Shown: piece by piece, positions 52,679-60,653 of the stretch
How positions within the stretch are numbered: the first letter of the stretch is position 1
Layout: the number at the start of each line of letters is the position of its first letter
Source: MKUN01 sp964481425
GTDB lineage: Bacteria > Bacteroidota > Bacteroidia > Chitinophagales > Chitinophagaceae
Length of the DNA: 64,000 nt
Reading direction: 5' to 3'
Assembly: GCA_964481425.1 (NCBI GenBank)
Contig: CAYZTM010000022.1
Span: 1-64,000, forward strand
Made by a program: the position numbers and the translations under genes
The notes under the pieces: model-generated
What the model was told of the DNA's origin: nothing
Database searches by the model: none
What the model saw: the letters and a program-made list of their open reading frames with translations, nothing else

Positions 52679-54124
52679 CTATTCTACCTTCAGCTTGGCT
52701 GAATATGTTTGTCCCGAACTGTTTTCCAACAGCACTGTATAAAACCCTTTGGCAATGCCTGCCAGTGGTATGGTTTGGTTGCCGTTTGCAATTGCCGGTT
52801 TGACCACAATTTGCCTGCCGCTATTGTCTATAAGTGTACAATTAACTATATGGCCAACATCATTGCCAAAGGAAAAGTAGCCATGCGCGGGGTTAGGGAA
52901 TACTGTTGCCGGGTTCGTATAGGCTGGTACATTTGGTACGGAGGTGGCTATCGGGTAAGTGCCCTTTCGGTACATTACTTTCCCCGAATTGTCATCTTCC
53001 CAAACCACGTGTACCACACCTTCGCTCATTACTACATCTGCATTCTCTACAGAGCCGGAAGCGATCGTATCATATGCTGATGAAAATCCTGAAGAGAGAG
53101 AATCGGTGAACTTCATGCATATACGGGATGTTGCATCAGCATTTTCTTTCCACACTATGGTAGCTGCATTGGCCGCGTGGGCTATCCTCGGGTAGTTTTG
53201 TGCTGAAAGGCCGGCAAAATTCCCGGTAAGGGGCATGCAGGAAACAGCCTGTTGGGTACTTACTACGCTCTTGTTAAGGTACACCCTTGCGCTGCCACTT
53301 GCGCCGCTCATATACACGGCATACAAGTCGTCACCAACCACTAAGGCATCAGGCCCGCTGGATGGGCAGGCCATTACCAGCCAGTTGGTCGTGTCGGTCT
53401 CGATGGTGTTGTTGAAAGTTGTTGCATTATCTGTAGAGAAGGAAGACCATATGGTCCTTATATTCGACAGGTTATTCCTGTAAGTGACAATGGTATTGTT
53501 GCCTTCGCTTAATATGTGGCCCGGGCAGCAGTCGCAAACATCTCCTCCGGCAAAGTTGCTTACCCTGAGGTCGGGGCTGAAGGTATTGCCCATATCTGTT
53601 GACTTGGTCACTGCCCATTTCGCATTCTGGAAGTTATTGTCAAATTTCATGAAAGCCACAATTGGATTGCCCATAGCATCTGTGGTAACAGTGGGGAAAC
53701 GCGTGGCACTGTCCAGTACAAAGCTGTCAACACGAACGGGTGCAGCGAAGTTCTGGCCGCCATCAGTTGAGCGTACAATGTAGATATGATTAGTGTCTTC
53801 CGGGGTATGTTTGAAGACAACATACACAGTGTCTCCATGTGAGGCTATATCAGGGCCGGCCCATGATGCTGCAAATATGGGTATCGATGCCGGATTTATG
53901 GTTACCGGTGTGCTGAATGTGCTGCCGGTCCACCTTGAGAGATAGGCCTTTTTTGCACCAGAATTGCCCCAAAGTACAAGCGGGTTTCCATTGCCATCCA
54001 GCGTGATGCGCGGGTGCAGGTTGCTGTATGTGTTAGTAGCTACCGCAACAGGTGCCGACCATGTGATCTGTGAAAATGCGCTAATGCCTGTTAAAAGAAA
54101 AAGTAAGGTAAAGAGTATTCTCAT
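52679..54124 (-). CDS. Secreted BNR/sialidase-fold-like protein with T9SS sorting domain
   Basis: A 481-residue secreted protein. Signal peptide about 1-19 (LFTLLFLLTGISAFS, then QITW). The body is a beta-propeller of the exo-sialidase type, with repeated Asp-box-like turns (VRSTDGGQNFAAPVRV, VTKSTDMGNTFSPDLRV, SSFSTDNATTFNNT). No catalytic sialidase residues are obvious. The C-terminal 80 residues form a type A T9SS sorting domain (ATVFPNPAHGYFSFG, then GFYTVLL and KLKVE). It is convergent with the thioredoxin-like gene and divergent from ispH. Confidence 0.85.
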   Translation of the reverse strand: MRILFTLLFLLTGISAFSQITWSAPVAVATNTYSNLHPRITLDGNGNPLVLWGNSGAKKAYLSRWTGSTFSTPVTINPASIPIFAASWAGPDIASHGDTVYVVFKHTPEDTNHIYIVRSTDGGQNFAAPVRVDSFVLDSATRFPTVTTDAMGNPIVAFMKFDNNFQNAKWAVTKSTDMGNTFSPDLRVSNFAGGDVCDCCPGHILSEGNNTIVTYRNNLSNIRTIWSSFSTDNATTFNNTIETDTTNWLVMACPSSGPDALVVGDDLYAVYMSGASGSARVYLNKSVVSTQQAVSCMPLTGNFAGLSAQNYPRIAHAANAATIVWKENADATSRICMKFTDSLSSGFSSAYDTIASGSVENADVVMSEGVVHVVWEDDNSGKVMYRKGTYPIATSVPNVPAYTNPATVFPNPAHGYFSFGNDVGHIVNCTLIDNSGRQIVVKPAIANGNQTIPLAGIAKGFYTVLLENSSGQTYSAKLKVE

Positions 54125-54221
54125 AATTAATGATTTGGTGGTCAATATCTGTAAGTTACATTTTTTATATTTATTAACTCTGATAGTTGGAGGTGGCAAA
54201 AAGATATTGCGGGCTCCGTCG

Positions 54222-54229
54222 TACCTTTG
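54222..54229 (+). promoter_or_regulatory. -7 box of ispH
   Basis: TACCTTTG, ending 10 bp before the ATG at 54240; a TTG lies 12 bases upstream of it. It fixes the ispH start at 54240 rather than an upstream in-frame codon. Confidence 0.45.
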
Positions 54230-54239
54230 CGGCGTATTT

Positions 54240-55466
54240 ATGAAATCGTTCGATGTACCGGTACATTATCGCAGCCCGCTGATAGCTGCCATCAAACTGC
54301 AACGCAAGGCTGCTGATAAAATGAAGAAAGACTTTTCACCCACAGTGTTACAGCTTGGTTCGCTGCAGGTGATACTGGCCCGTCATTTCGGTTTTTGCTA
54401 TGGCGTGGAGAACGCTATAGAGATTGCCTTCCGTGCCGTGGCAGAGAATCCCGGCAAAAGGGTGTACCTGCTCAGCGAAATGATACACAATCCCGGTGTG
54501 AATGCCGACCTGCAATCGCTGGGCGTGCATTTTATCATGGATACGGGCGGCAAAATGCTGATGGACTGGGACGAACTGAACAGTGATGATATTGTGATCA
54601 TACCGGCCTTTGGCACCACGCTTGAGCTGGAGCAACTGCTGCGCGGCAAAGGTATAGAGCCCACCCGCTACGAGACCACCTGCCCGTTTGTGGAAAAGGT
54701 ATGGAACCGCGCGGAGAAGATAGGCAAGGATGGCTACACCATTATAGTGCATGGCAAGCCCCGCCATGAGGAGACAAGGGCCACCTTCTCGCACAGTAAA
54801 GCCAATACGCCTACCGTTGTGGTAAAGGATATGGAACAGGCGCAGCACCTTGCGCGCTATATAAAGAAGGAATTGCCTGCAGAACAATTCTATACCGATT
54901 TTAAAGACCAGTACTCGGAAAGTTTCGATGTAGCCAAAGACCTGGAGCATATAGGTGTGGTGAACCAAACCACTATGCTGGCCAGCGAGACCCAGGCCAT
55001 AGCCGACCACCTGAAGCAGGTGATGATACAGCACTATGGGCTTAGCGCAGCCGATATAGCTTCACGCTTTGCCGATACACGCGATACACTCTGCTATGCT
55101 ACCAACGATAACCAAAGCGCAGTGCAGGGCATGCTGGAGGCCGATGCCGACCTGGCCCTCGTGATAGGTGGTTATAATAGCTCCAATACCTCGCACCTTG
55201 TAGAACTATGCGAGCAAAAGCTGCCTACCTATTTCATCCGTGATGAGTTCTGTCTTATTTCCGATACATTGATTCGGCACTTCGACTTGCACAGCCACGG
55301 GGAAAAGGAAACGGGGGGGTATTTGCCGGACAGCGCTTCGCTGAGGATCATGATCACATCCGGTGCATCCTGCCCCGATGCCCTGGTAGAGCGTGTTATC
55401 GGGCGCCTGGCAACTATTACAGGGAATGAGACCGCTCTTGAACAGGTAAGGCAGGAATGGGAATAA
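54240..55466 (+). CDS. ispH: 4-Hydroxy-3-methylbut-2-enyl diphosphate reductase, long plant/cyanobacterial-like form
   Basis: A 408-residue iron-sulfur enzyme, the last step of the non-mevalonate isoprenoid pathway, making IPP and DMAPP. The three cluster ligands are Cys53 (RHFGFCYGVENAI), Cys148 (ETTCPFVEKVWN) and Cys285 (DTLCYATNDNQSA). The conserved His/Glu region is IIVHGKPRHEETRATF (168-183), and GGYNSSNTSHLVELCE lies at 310-324. The FGFCYGVE form, the 408-residue length and the insert around residues 215-230 resemble plant and cyanobacterial IspH rather than the roughly 310-residue E. coli type. A -7 box at 54222 supports the start. Confidence 0.94.
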   Translation: MKSFDVPVHYRSPLIAAIKLQRKAADKMKKDFSPTVLQLGSLQVILARHFGFCYGVENAIEIAFRAVAENPGKRVYLLSEMIHNPGVNADLQSLGVHFIMDTGGKMLMDWDELNSDDIVIIPAFGTTLELEQLLRGKGIEPTRYETTCPFVEKVWNRAEKIGKDGYTIIVHGKPRHEETRATFSHSKANTPTVVVKDMEQAQHLARYIKKELPAEQFYTDFKDQYSESFDVAKDLEHIGVVNQTTMLASETQAIADHLKQVMIQHYGLSAADIASRFADTRDTLCYATNDNQSAVQGMLEADADLALVIGGYNSSNTSHLVELCEQKLPTYFIRDEFCLISDTLIRHFDLHSHGEKETGGYLPDSASLRIMITSGASCPDALVERVIGRLATITGNETALEQVRQEWE

Positions 55467-55488
55467 ATACCGATATTTTTTTGCAATA

Positions 55489-55519
55489 AAAAACGGGACA
55501 AGCTGCTTGTCCCGTTTTT
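55489..55519. terminator. Bidirectional intrinsic terminator
   Basis: A 15-bp perfect stem, AAAAACGGGACAAGC and its complement, with a single T at the tip, and A/T runs on both sides. It ends both ispH (+) and the small lipoprotein gene (-). Confidence 0.92.
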
Positions 55520-55536
55520 ACATTTATTATAACCTC

Positions 55537-55803
55537 TTACAGGTTGCACTTTACGGTAGCGCCAAAGTCGTGGTAGGTTGCACTTTGTGATTGTTGATCG
55601 GCATCGCAAGCACTTTGAGCTTTGCTCTTTGTGGTTTTGCCAAGATCAAATGTAACCGTTGTGTCTATCGGGTCTATAGTTATAGATCCGGTAGTGTCGC
55701 CATCTGCATGAATATTGCAGGAGCAGGTGTAATTCTTTTTGCAGGATGTAAAGGTCAGGGCGCCGATAAATGCGATCATCCCGATAAATGCAATTTTTTT
55801 CAT
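55537..55803 (-). CDS. Small Cys-containing lipoprotein
   Basis: An 88-residue exported protein. Signal peptide with lipobox near residue 21 (GALTFTSC), then KKNYTCSCNIHADGD and, later, SACDADQQ and a final KCNL. Cysteines near 26, 28, 65 and 86 could form disulfides in the periplasm. Family not recognised beyond being a typical small Bacteroidota lipoprotein. It shares the terminator with ispH. Confidence 0.65.
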   Translation of the reverse strand: MKKIAFIGMIAFIGALTFTSCKKNYTCSCNIHADGDTTGSITIDPIDTTVTFDLGKTTKSKAQSACDADQQSQSATYHDFGATVKCNL

Positions 55804-55927
55804 TTTCCGTTCAATTTTTTTAATGAGCCGCGAATTTACGGAAACCCTTACCTGTATTGCATTTCAGCTTGTTAAAAAACACATTTTTATCTGTTCTTCA
55901 TAAATATGCCTGCTTGTTAGCTGTTTA

Positions 55928-57979
55928 TTACCATAGTTTAACTCTCATGCTATCCGCTATATACATTTTATCACCGGGTTTTACATTGAAAGCCTGGTAA
56001 AATTCAGGCACATTCGGGAAGGGGCCGTTCACGCGGTACTTGGCCGGTGAGTGCACATCGGTGAGCAGGCGGGTGGCCAGCTCGGCCTTGCGCTGCGAAT
56101 AGAGCCAGCCCAGCGAATAGCCGAGGAAGAAGCGTTGCAGGGGCGTGAAGCCATCTATCTTTTCTCCTTTTTTGTAGGTCTCCGTCATCTTAAAGGCATC
56201 GAGGCCTATGAGTATGCCGCCCAGGTCGGCGAGGTTCTCACCAAGGGTAGCTTTACCATTTATGTGCAGTGAGTCAACAGGAGTGAAGGCATTGAATTGC
56301 TTTACCAGCACCTCGGCGCGTTTGTTGAACTGTTCCTCATCCTGCTTGCTCCACCAGTTGCGCAGGTTGCCTTTTTCATCGTACTGGCGGCCTTCGTCAT
56401 CAAAGCCATGGGTTATCTCGTGGCCAATGGTAGATGCTGCGGCATAGCCATACACAAGCGCGTCGTCCAGTTCTTCGTCCCTGTATCCGGGCACAGTGAA
56501 GATACCTGCGGGCAGTACGATCTCGTTGTTCGACGGGTTGTAGTAAGCATTGTAGGTCTGCGGGGTCATGTCCCATTCTTCGCGGTCCACGGGTTTGCCC
56601 AGCTTGTTGAGCGAAAAGTTATTCCACCATTCGTTGGCACGCATCATGTTCAGCGCATAGGGCCCACGGTCTATCTTCAACGCAGAGAAGTCTTTCCATT
56701 TATCGGGGTAGCCCACCTTCTTGGTGATGGCGGCCAGTTTATGCAGTGCCTTTTGTTTGGTGCTGTCGCTCATCCAGTCCAGTTTTTCCATCCTGTTCTT
56801 ATAGGCGGCGCGCACATTCTCTACTATGAGCTCATAGCGTTTCTTGGCCATTTCGTTGAAGTATTCTTTGGCAAACAGCTGGCCCACGGCCTCGCCTATG
56901 GCGCCTTCTTCAGCATCCAGCACACGCTTCCAGCGCGGGCGCTGCTGCTCGGCGCCGCGCAGTGTCTTGCTGTAGAAATCGAAATGCGCATCCACGAATG
57001 GTTTGCTCAGGTAGGGCGAAAACTCAGACACCAGGTGAAAGCCCATATAATCTCTCAGGGTAGCTATATCTTCTTTGGCTATCACTTCGTCCAGTGTCTT
57101 GTAAAATTCCGGCTGGCCCACGATCACACTGTCCACATGCTGCACGCCTATCTGCTGCAGGGTAAGCGGCCAGTCTATATGTGCCGACATCTTATGCAGG
57201 TCACTGATGGCCATTTTGTGGTAGTTCTTATATGGGTCGCGCAGGTCTTCCAGCTTGCGCGACGATCTGGCCAGTTTGGTCTCGAGCGCCATTACCGCGG
57301 CAGCCTTTTTATTGGCCAGGTTGCTGTCGGCGCCCATCAGCCTGAAGATGGTGGCCACATAGCCCGGGTAGGCCTGGCGTACTTTGGTAGTGCGCGCATC
57401 GGTATTGAAGTAGTAGTCGCGGTTGGGCATGCCCAGGCCGCCCTGCGACATGTAGTAGGCATTCACATCGCTGGCCTTAAGGTCCTGGCTTACGCCCTCG
57501 CCAAAGAATACGCCCACACCATAAGTATGCATATGGGCCGTATAGGCCATCACATCTTTGGGCGTTTGCAGGGCATTTATCTTGCTCAGCTCTTCTGCCA
57601 GCGGCTCCAGTCCTTTTTGCTCTATGGAGGTAGTATCCATACCGCTGTACCAGAAGTCGCCTATCTGCTGCGTAGTACCGCTTTTTTCGTTTTTCGATTC
57701 TGCATCTTCGTTGATGTGCTTCAGGCGGCCATACAGCTCCTCCTGCACCAGCTTGGCAATGCCCCAGCTTGTTTCGTCGCCCGGTATGGGGTTCTTTTTT
57801 ATCCAGCCCCCATTGGCATAGTCGAAGAAATCATCAGCCGGGTTTACCGTACTGTCAATATCTGCCGCCAGTATATCGGCTTTAGGGGCCTCAGCCTGTT
57901 TTGTTTCTTTCTGCGGGTTATTACAGGCTGCAAAGCACACTGCGGCAGCCATGAGCGCGGTGAAGAACCTCTTGTTCAT
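55928..57979 (-). CDS. M13 family zinc metallopeptidase (PepO/neprilysin type)
   Basis: A 683-residue envelope lipoprotein peptidase. The signal ends in a lipobox near residue 19 (VCFAAC). After a helical N-terminal M13 domain (DDFFDYANGGWIKKNPIP near 50) the catalytic part has GHEITHGFDDEG with zinc ligands H520 and H524 and catalytic E521, and GENLADLGG with the third ligand E581 and D585. A NAYYNPSNNEIVLPAG block precedes them. Length and motifs are canonical. It probably degrades peptides in the periplasm or at the surface. Monocistronic. Confidence 0.95.
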   Translation of the reverse strand: MNKRFFTALMAAAVCFAACNNPQKETKQAEAPKADILAADIDSTVNPADDFFDYANGGWIKKNPIPGDETSWGIAKLVQEELYGRLKHINEDAESKNEKSGTTQQIGDFWYSGMDTTSIEQKGLEPLAEELSKINALQTPKDVMAYTAHMHTYGVGVFFGEGVSQDLKASDVNAYYMSQGGLGMPNRDYYFNTDARTTKVRQAYPGYVATIFRLMGADSNLANKKAAAVMALETKLARSSRKLEDLRDPYKNYHKMAISDLHKMSAHIDWPLTLQQIGVQHVDSVIVGQPEFYKTLDEVIAKEDIATLRDYMGFHLVSEFSPYLSKPFVDAHFDFYSKTLRGAEQQRPRWKRVLDAEEGAIGEAVGQLFAKEYFNEMAKKRYELIVENVRAAYKNRMEKLDWMSDSTKQKALHKLAAITKKVGYPDKWKDFSALKIDRGPYALNMMRANEWWNNFSLNKLGKPVDREEWDMTPQTYNAYYNPSNNEIVLPAGIFTVPGYRDEELDDALVYGYAAASTIGHEITHGFDDEGRQYDEKGNLRNWWSKQDEEQFNKRAEVLVKQFNAFTPVDSLHINGKATLGENLADLGGILIGLDAFKMTETYKKGEKIDGFTPLQRFFLGYSLGWLYSQRKAELATRLLTDVHSPAKYRVNGPFPNVPEFYQAFNVKPGDKMYIADSMRVKLW

Positions 57980-58161
57980 ATTGTAATTATTGTGTGGTGT
58001 TTGTTTGAAGGCATTAAAATTAGGTTTATTAGTTGAAAGATGGAGGGGAGCAGGATGGGGGATTTTTTGCAGGGATGTACTATATAAGGTTCGGTATTAA
58101 AAGTAAGATCATTTAAGTATCTTTATATACCTGTAAAATGATTAATCACATAAATATCAGC

Positions 58162-60642
58162 ATGAAGCGATTTCTTGTCACTATCGGTATTTGCCTGCTG
58201 GGCTGCTGCGGCCTTCAGGCGCAGTACAGCTATACCCGCAATAGCAGCAATAACGTGTACCGTAACGATTATTTCAGGTTAGGAGGTAGTTCGCAATTTA
58301 GTTTTGAGGTGCACGGCGGAAGGCTGTATGCTACAGGAAACGGAGGTGTATTAGGGATTGGTACTTTCCAAATTCAAGATAGCTGGCTGCAAAGTGGCAA
58401 CGATAGCAATTTGCTGAATATATCTGTATCTGTTAACAGCCATACGATGGCCATCCACTCCGATGGTACCTTATGGGCTACAGGTTTGAATGATAATGGC
58501 GAGCTGGGTATTGGCACAACGCAGAACCATCTTGATTGGGTGCAGGTGGGTAGTGACCATAACTGGCTGAGAGCTGCTGCCTGTGGTGAATTCAGCCTTG
58601 CGATCAAGGCAAACGGCAGTCTCTGGGGCTGGGGCCTGAATAATTTTGGCCAATTAGGTTTTGGCCCTACCGGCCCACAATATGAGCCGGTGCCGGTGGA
58701 CAGCGCCCATGACTGGGTGGCTGTAGTAGGTAACGGGGCAACAGCCTATGCGCTGAAAGCGGATGGCAGCCTATGGGGCTGGGGCTGGAATAAAGGATAC
58801 GAACTGGGCCTGGGCGATACCCTGAACCGCAGTGTGCCTACGCGAATAGGTAATAGCCACAGGTGGGTGCAGATGAACCAGGGGGTGGAGAGCTTTATCG
58901 GCCTGCAATGCGATGGTACTTTATGGGGCTGGGGTCGTAATGATGTGTACCAGTTGGGCCTTGGCGACAGCGCAACACGCACAAATCCTGTGCAAATAGG
59001 TTCAAACAGAGATTGGACGTGGATTTCCCCATCAAATGGTGTTTTAGCTATTAAAGCAAATGGAACCTTATGGGGCTGGGGACACAACAGTGATGCAGAA
59101 TTAGGGCTCGGTTATACGGGTATAGATATTGTCTCTCCTATGCAAATTGATAATAGTACCAACTGGGTCAATGTGTTTGGTACCGGCCAGACCTTCGGTC
59201 TGAAATCCTCTGGCCGGATATGGGGAGTGGGGCGTAATGACTTTGGCGAATTAGGTCTTGGATTCACCAGTCCCTTCAATCATGCCTACGTCGATACCTT
59301 CACCGCCACGAGTGCGCCTGCGCGCGACTGGGTGAGTGGCGCTGCGGGCAATGAGCATACGCTGGCTTTGTACAGCGACGGGAGCCTGTGGAGCTGGGGC
59401 AGCAACAGCAATGGCCAGCTGGGGACGGGCAGCACTACCGATGCCGATACGATGGCCCGGATAGGCAGCGACAGCAGCTGGGTGGCAGCCGCCGCAGGCG
59501 AAGGCTACAGCATGGGCATGCGCAGCAATGGGAGCCTGTGGGCCTGGGGCAGGAATAACGAAGGGCAACTGGGTACAGGCAACAACAACGAACAACACAG
59601 CCCCACACAAATAACAGGCACCTGGACGGCCATGGCGGCAGGCGGGGCGCACAGCCTGGCCCTGAAAGCCGACGGTACCCTCTGGGCCTGGGGCAGGAAC
59701 AATGAAGGGCAACTGGGCACAGGCAACAACAACAATGCGAACGCGCCTGTGCAGGTAGGCAACGAGGACATGTGGATAGCGATATCGGCAGGTGGCGACC
59801 ACAGCCTTGGTCTGAAGAGCGACGGGAGCCTGTGGGCCTGGGGCAGCAATGCGGAAGGGCAGCTGGGCATAGGCCCCGGCGGCAACCAAAGCAGCCCCGT
59901 GCAGGTGGACACGGCACACAACTGGACGGCGATAAGCGCAGGCTACAGCCATAGCCTTGCGAAGAAGAGCGACGGCACCCTCTGGGCCTGGGGCCGCAAC
60001 AGCGAAGGGGAACTGGGCACAGGCGACACGATACAACAGCAATGGCCTGTGCAGGTGAGCGGCGGCAACTGGAAAGGGATCAATGCGGGGCGGCAGCACA
60101 GCATAGCCTGGAAGGCGGACGGGAGCCTATGGAGCTGGGGGGCCAATGGCTGGGGCCAGCTGGGCATAGGCAGCAATACGAATGCGAGCAGCCCGCATGC
60201 GGTGGCCTTCACCCCTATCGTGCACATCTTCACGGGCAGCACGGCCGACCACAGCGGCATCATCAAAGACACGAGGACGACCGTATGCATGACGGGCAAC
60301 AACAACCACGGGCAGCTGGGCGATGGCACCCTGGCGAGCAAGAAAGAATTTGAATGCTGGTTCAGCGACACGACGACGAACACGGAAAACGCGGGACAGC
60401 TAACAATGAACAGTGAACAGCTAACAGTGTACCCTAATCCTGTTAGAGATGAGTTGCAGATAAGTTACCCTGGTATAAGTGCGGGGGAAATGGAGCTGAG
60501 CGATATGGCAGGCAGGGTACTGATACGCCGTCCGCTGGGGCATCATATGGACCTCCGGGGCCTGGCGGGTGGCGTGTACCTGCTGAGCGTGGCACGCAGA
60601 GGTTCGGTCGGTAAGCTTACCCGTATGGTAGTAAAGGAATAA
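58162..60642 (+). CDS. Secreted RCC1-repeat protein, two predicted propellers, T9SS sorting domain
   Basis: An 826-residue secreted protein (an ATG at 58138 would add eight residues). Signal peptide with MKRFLVTIGICLLGCCG, cut near LQAQ. It then has about fourteen repeats of some 50 residues with the RCC1 core DGSLWxWGxNxxGQLGxG, enough for two seven-bladed propellers. Repeats 1-7 (to about 59290) vary and use ordinary codons; repeats 8-14 (59330-60330) are more alike and use GC-rich codons. A short duplicated linker (QLTMNSEQLTVYPNP) leads to a type A T9SS sorting domain ending KLTRMVVKE. Partner or ligand unknown. Confidence 0.88.
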   Translation: MKRFLVTIGICLLGCCGLQAQYSYTRNSSNNVYRNDYFRLGGSSQFSFEVHGGRLYATGNGGVLGIGTFQIQDSWLQSGNDSNLLNISVSVNSHTMAIHSDGTLWATGLNDNGELGIGTTQNHLDWVQVGSDHNWLRAAACGEFSLAIKANGSLWGWGLNNFGQLGFGPTGPQYEPVPVDSAHDWVAVVGNGATAYALKADGSLWGWGWNKGYELGLGDTLNRSVPTRIGNSHRWVQMNQGVESFIGLQCDGTLWGWGRNDVYQLGLGDSATRTNPVQIGSNRDWTWISPSNGVLAIKANGTLWGWGHNSDAELGLGYTGIDIVSPMQIDNSTNWVNVFGTGQTFGLKSSGRIWGVGRNDFGELGLGFTSPFNHAYVDTFTATSAPARDWVSGAAGNEHTLALYSDGSLWSWGSNSNGQLGTGSTTDADTMARIGSDSSWVAAAAGEGYSMGMRSNGSLWAWGRNNEGQLGTGNNNEQHSPTQITGTWTAMAAGGAHSLALKADGTLWAWGRNNEGQLGTGNNNNANAPVQVGNEDMWIAISAGGDHSLGLKSDGSLWAWGSNAEGQLGIGPGGNQSSPVQVDTAHNWTAISAGYSHSLAKKSDGTLWAWGRNSEGELGTGDTIQQQWPVQVSGGNWKGINAGRQHSIAWKADGSLWSWGANGWGQLGIGSNTNASSPHAVAFTPIVHIFTGSTADHSGIIKDTRTTVCMTGNNNHGQLGDGTLASKKEFECWFSDTTTNTENAGQLTMNSEQLTVYPNPVRDELQISYPGISAGEMELSDMAGRVLIRRPLGHHMDLRGLAGGVYLLSVARRGSVGKLTRMVVKE

Positions 60643-60653
60643 TTGCCGTACCC

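Noticed and set aside
56297..58036. 579-codon open frame opposite the M13 peptidase gene
   Set aside because: It covers the coding strand of a clear peptidase with an intact zinc site; its product is low in domain-like features and is an antisense shadow.
59251..60099. Open frames opposite the RCC1 repeats
   Set aside because: They are Pro/Cys-rich shadows that arise from the GC-rich repeats in the sense gene.
58400..60330. Regularly spaced repeats resembling a CRISPR array or satellite
   Set aside because: The period of about 150 bp is coding, corresponds to RCC1 blades, and has no conserved repeat/unique spacer structure.
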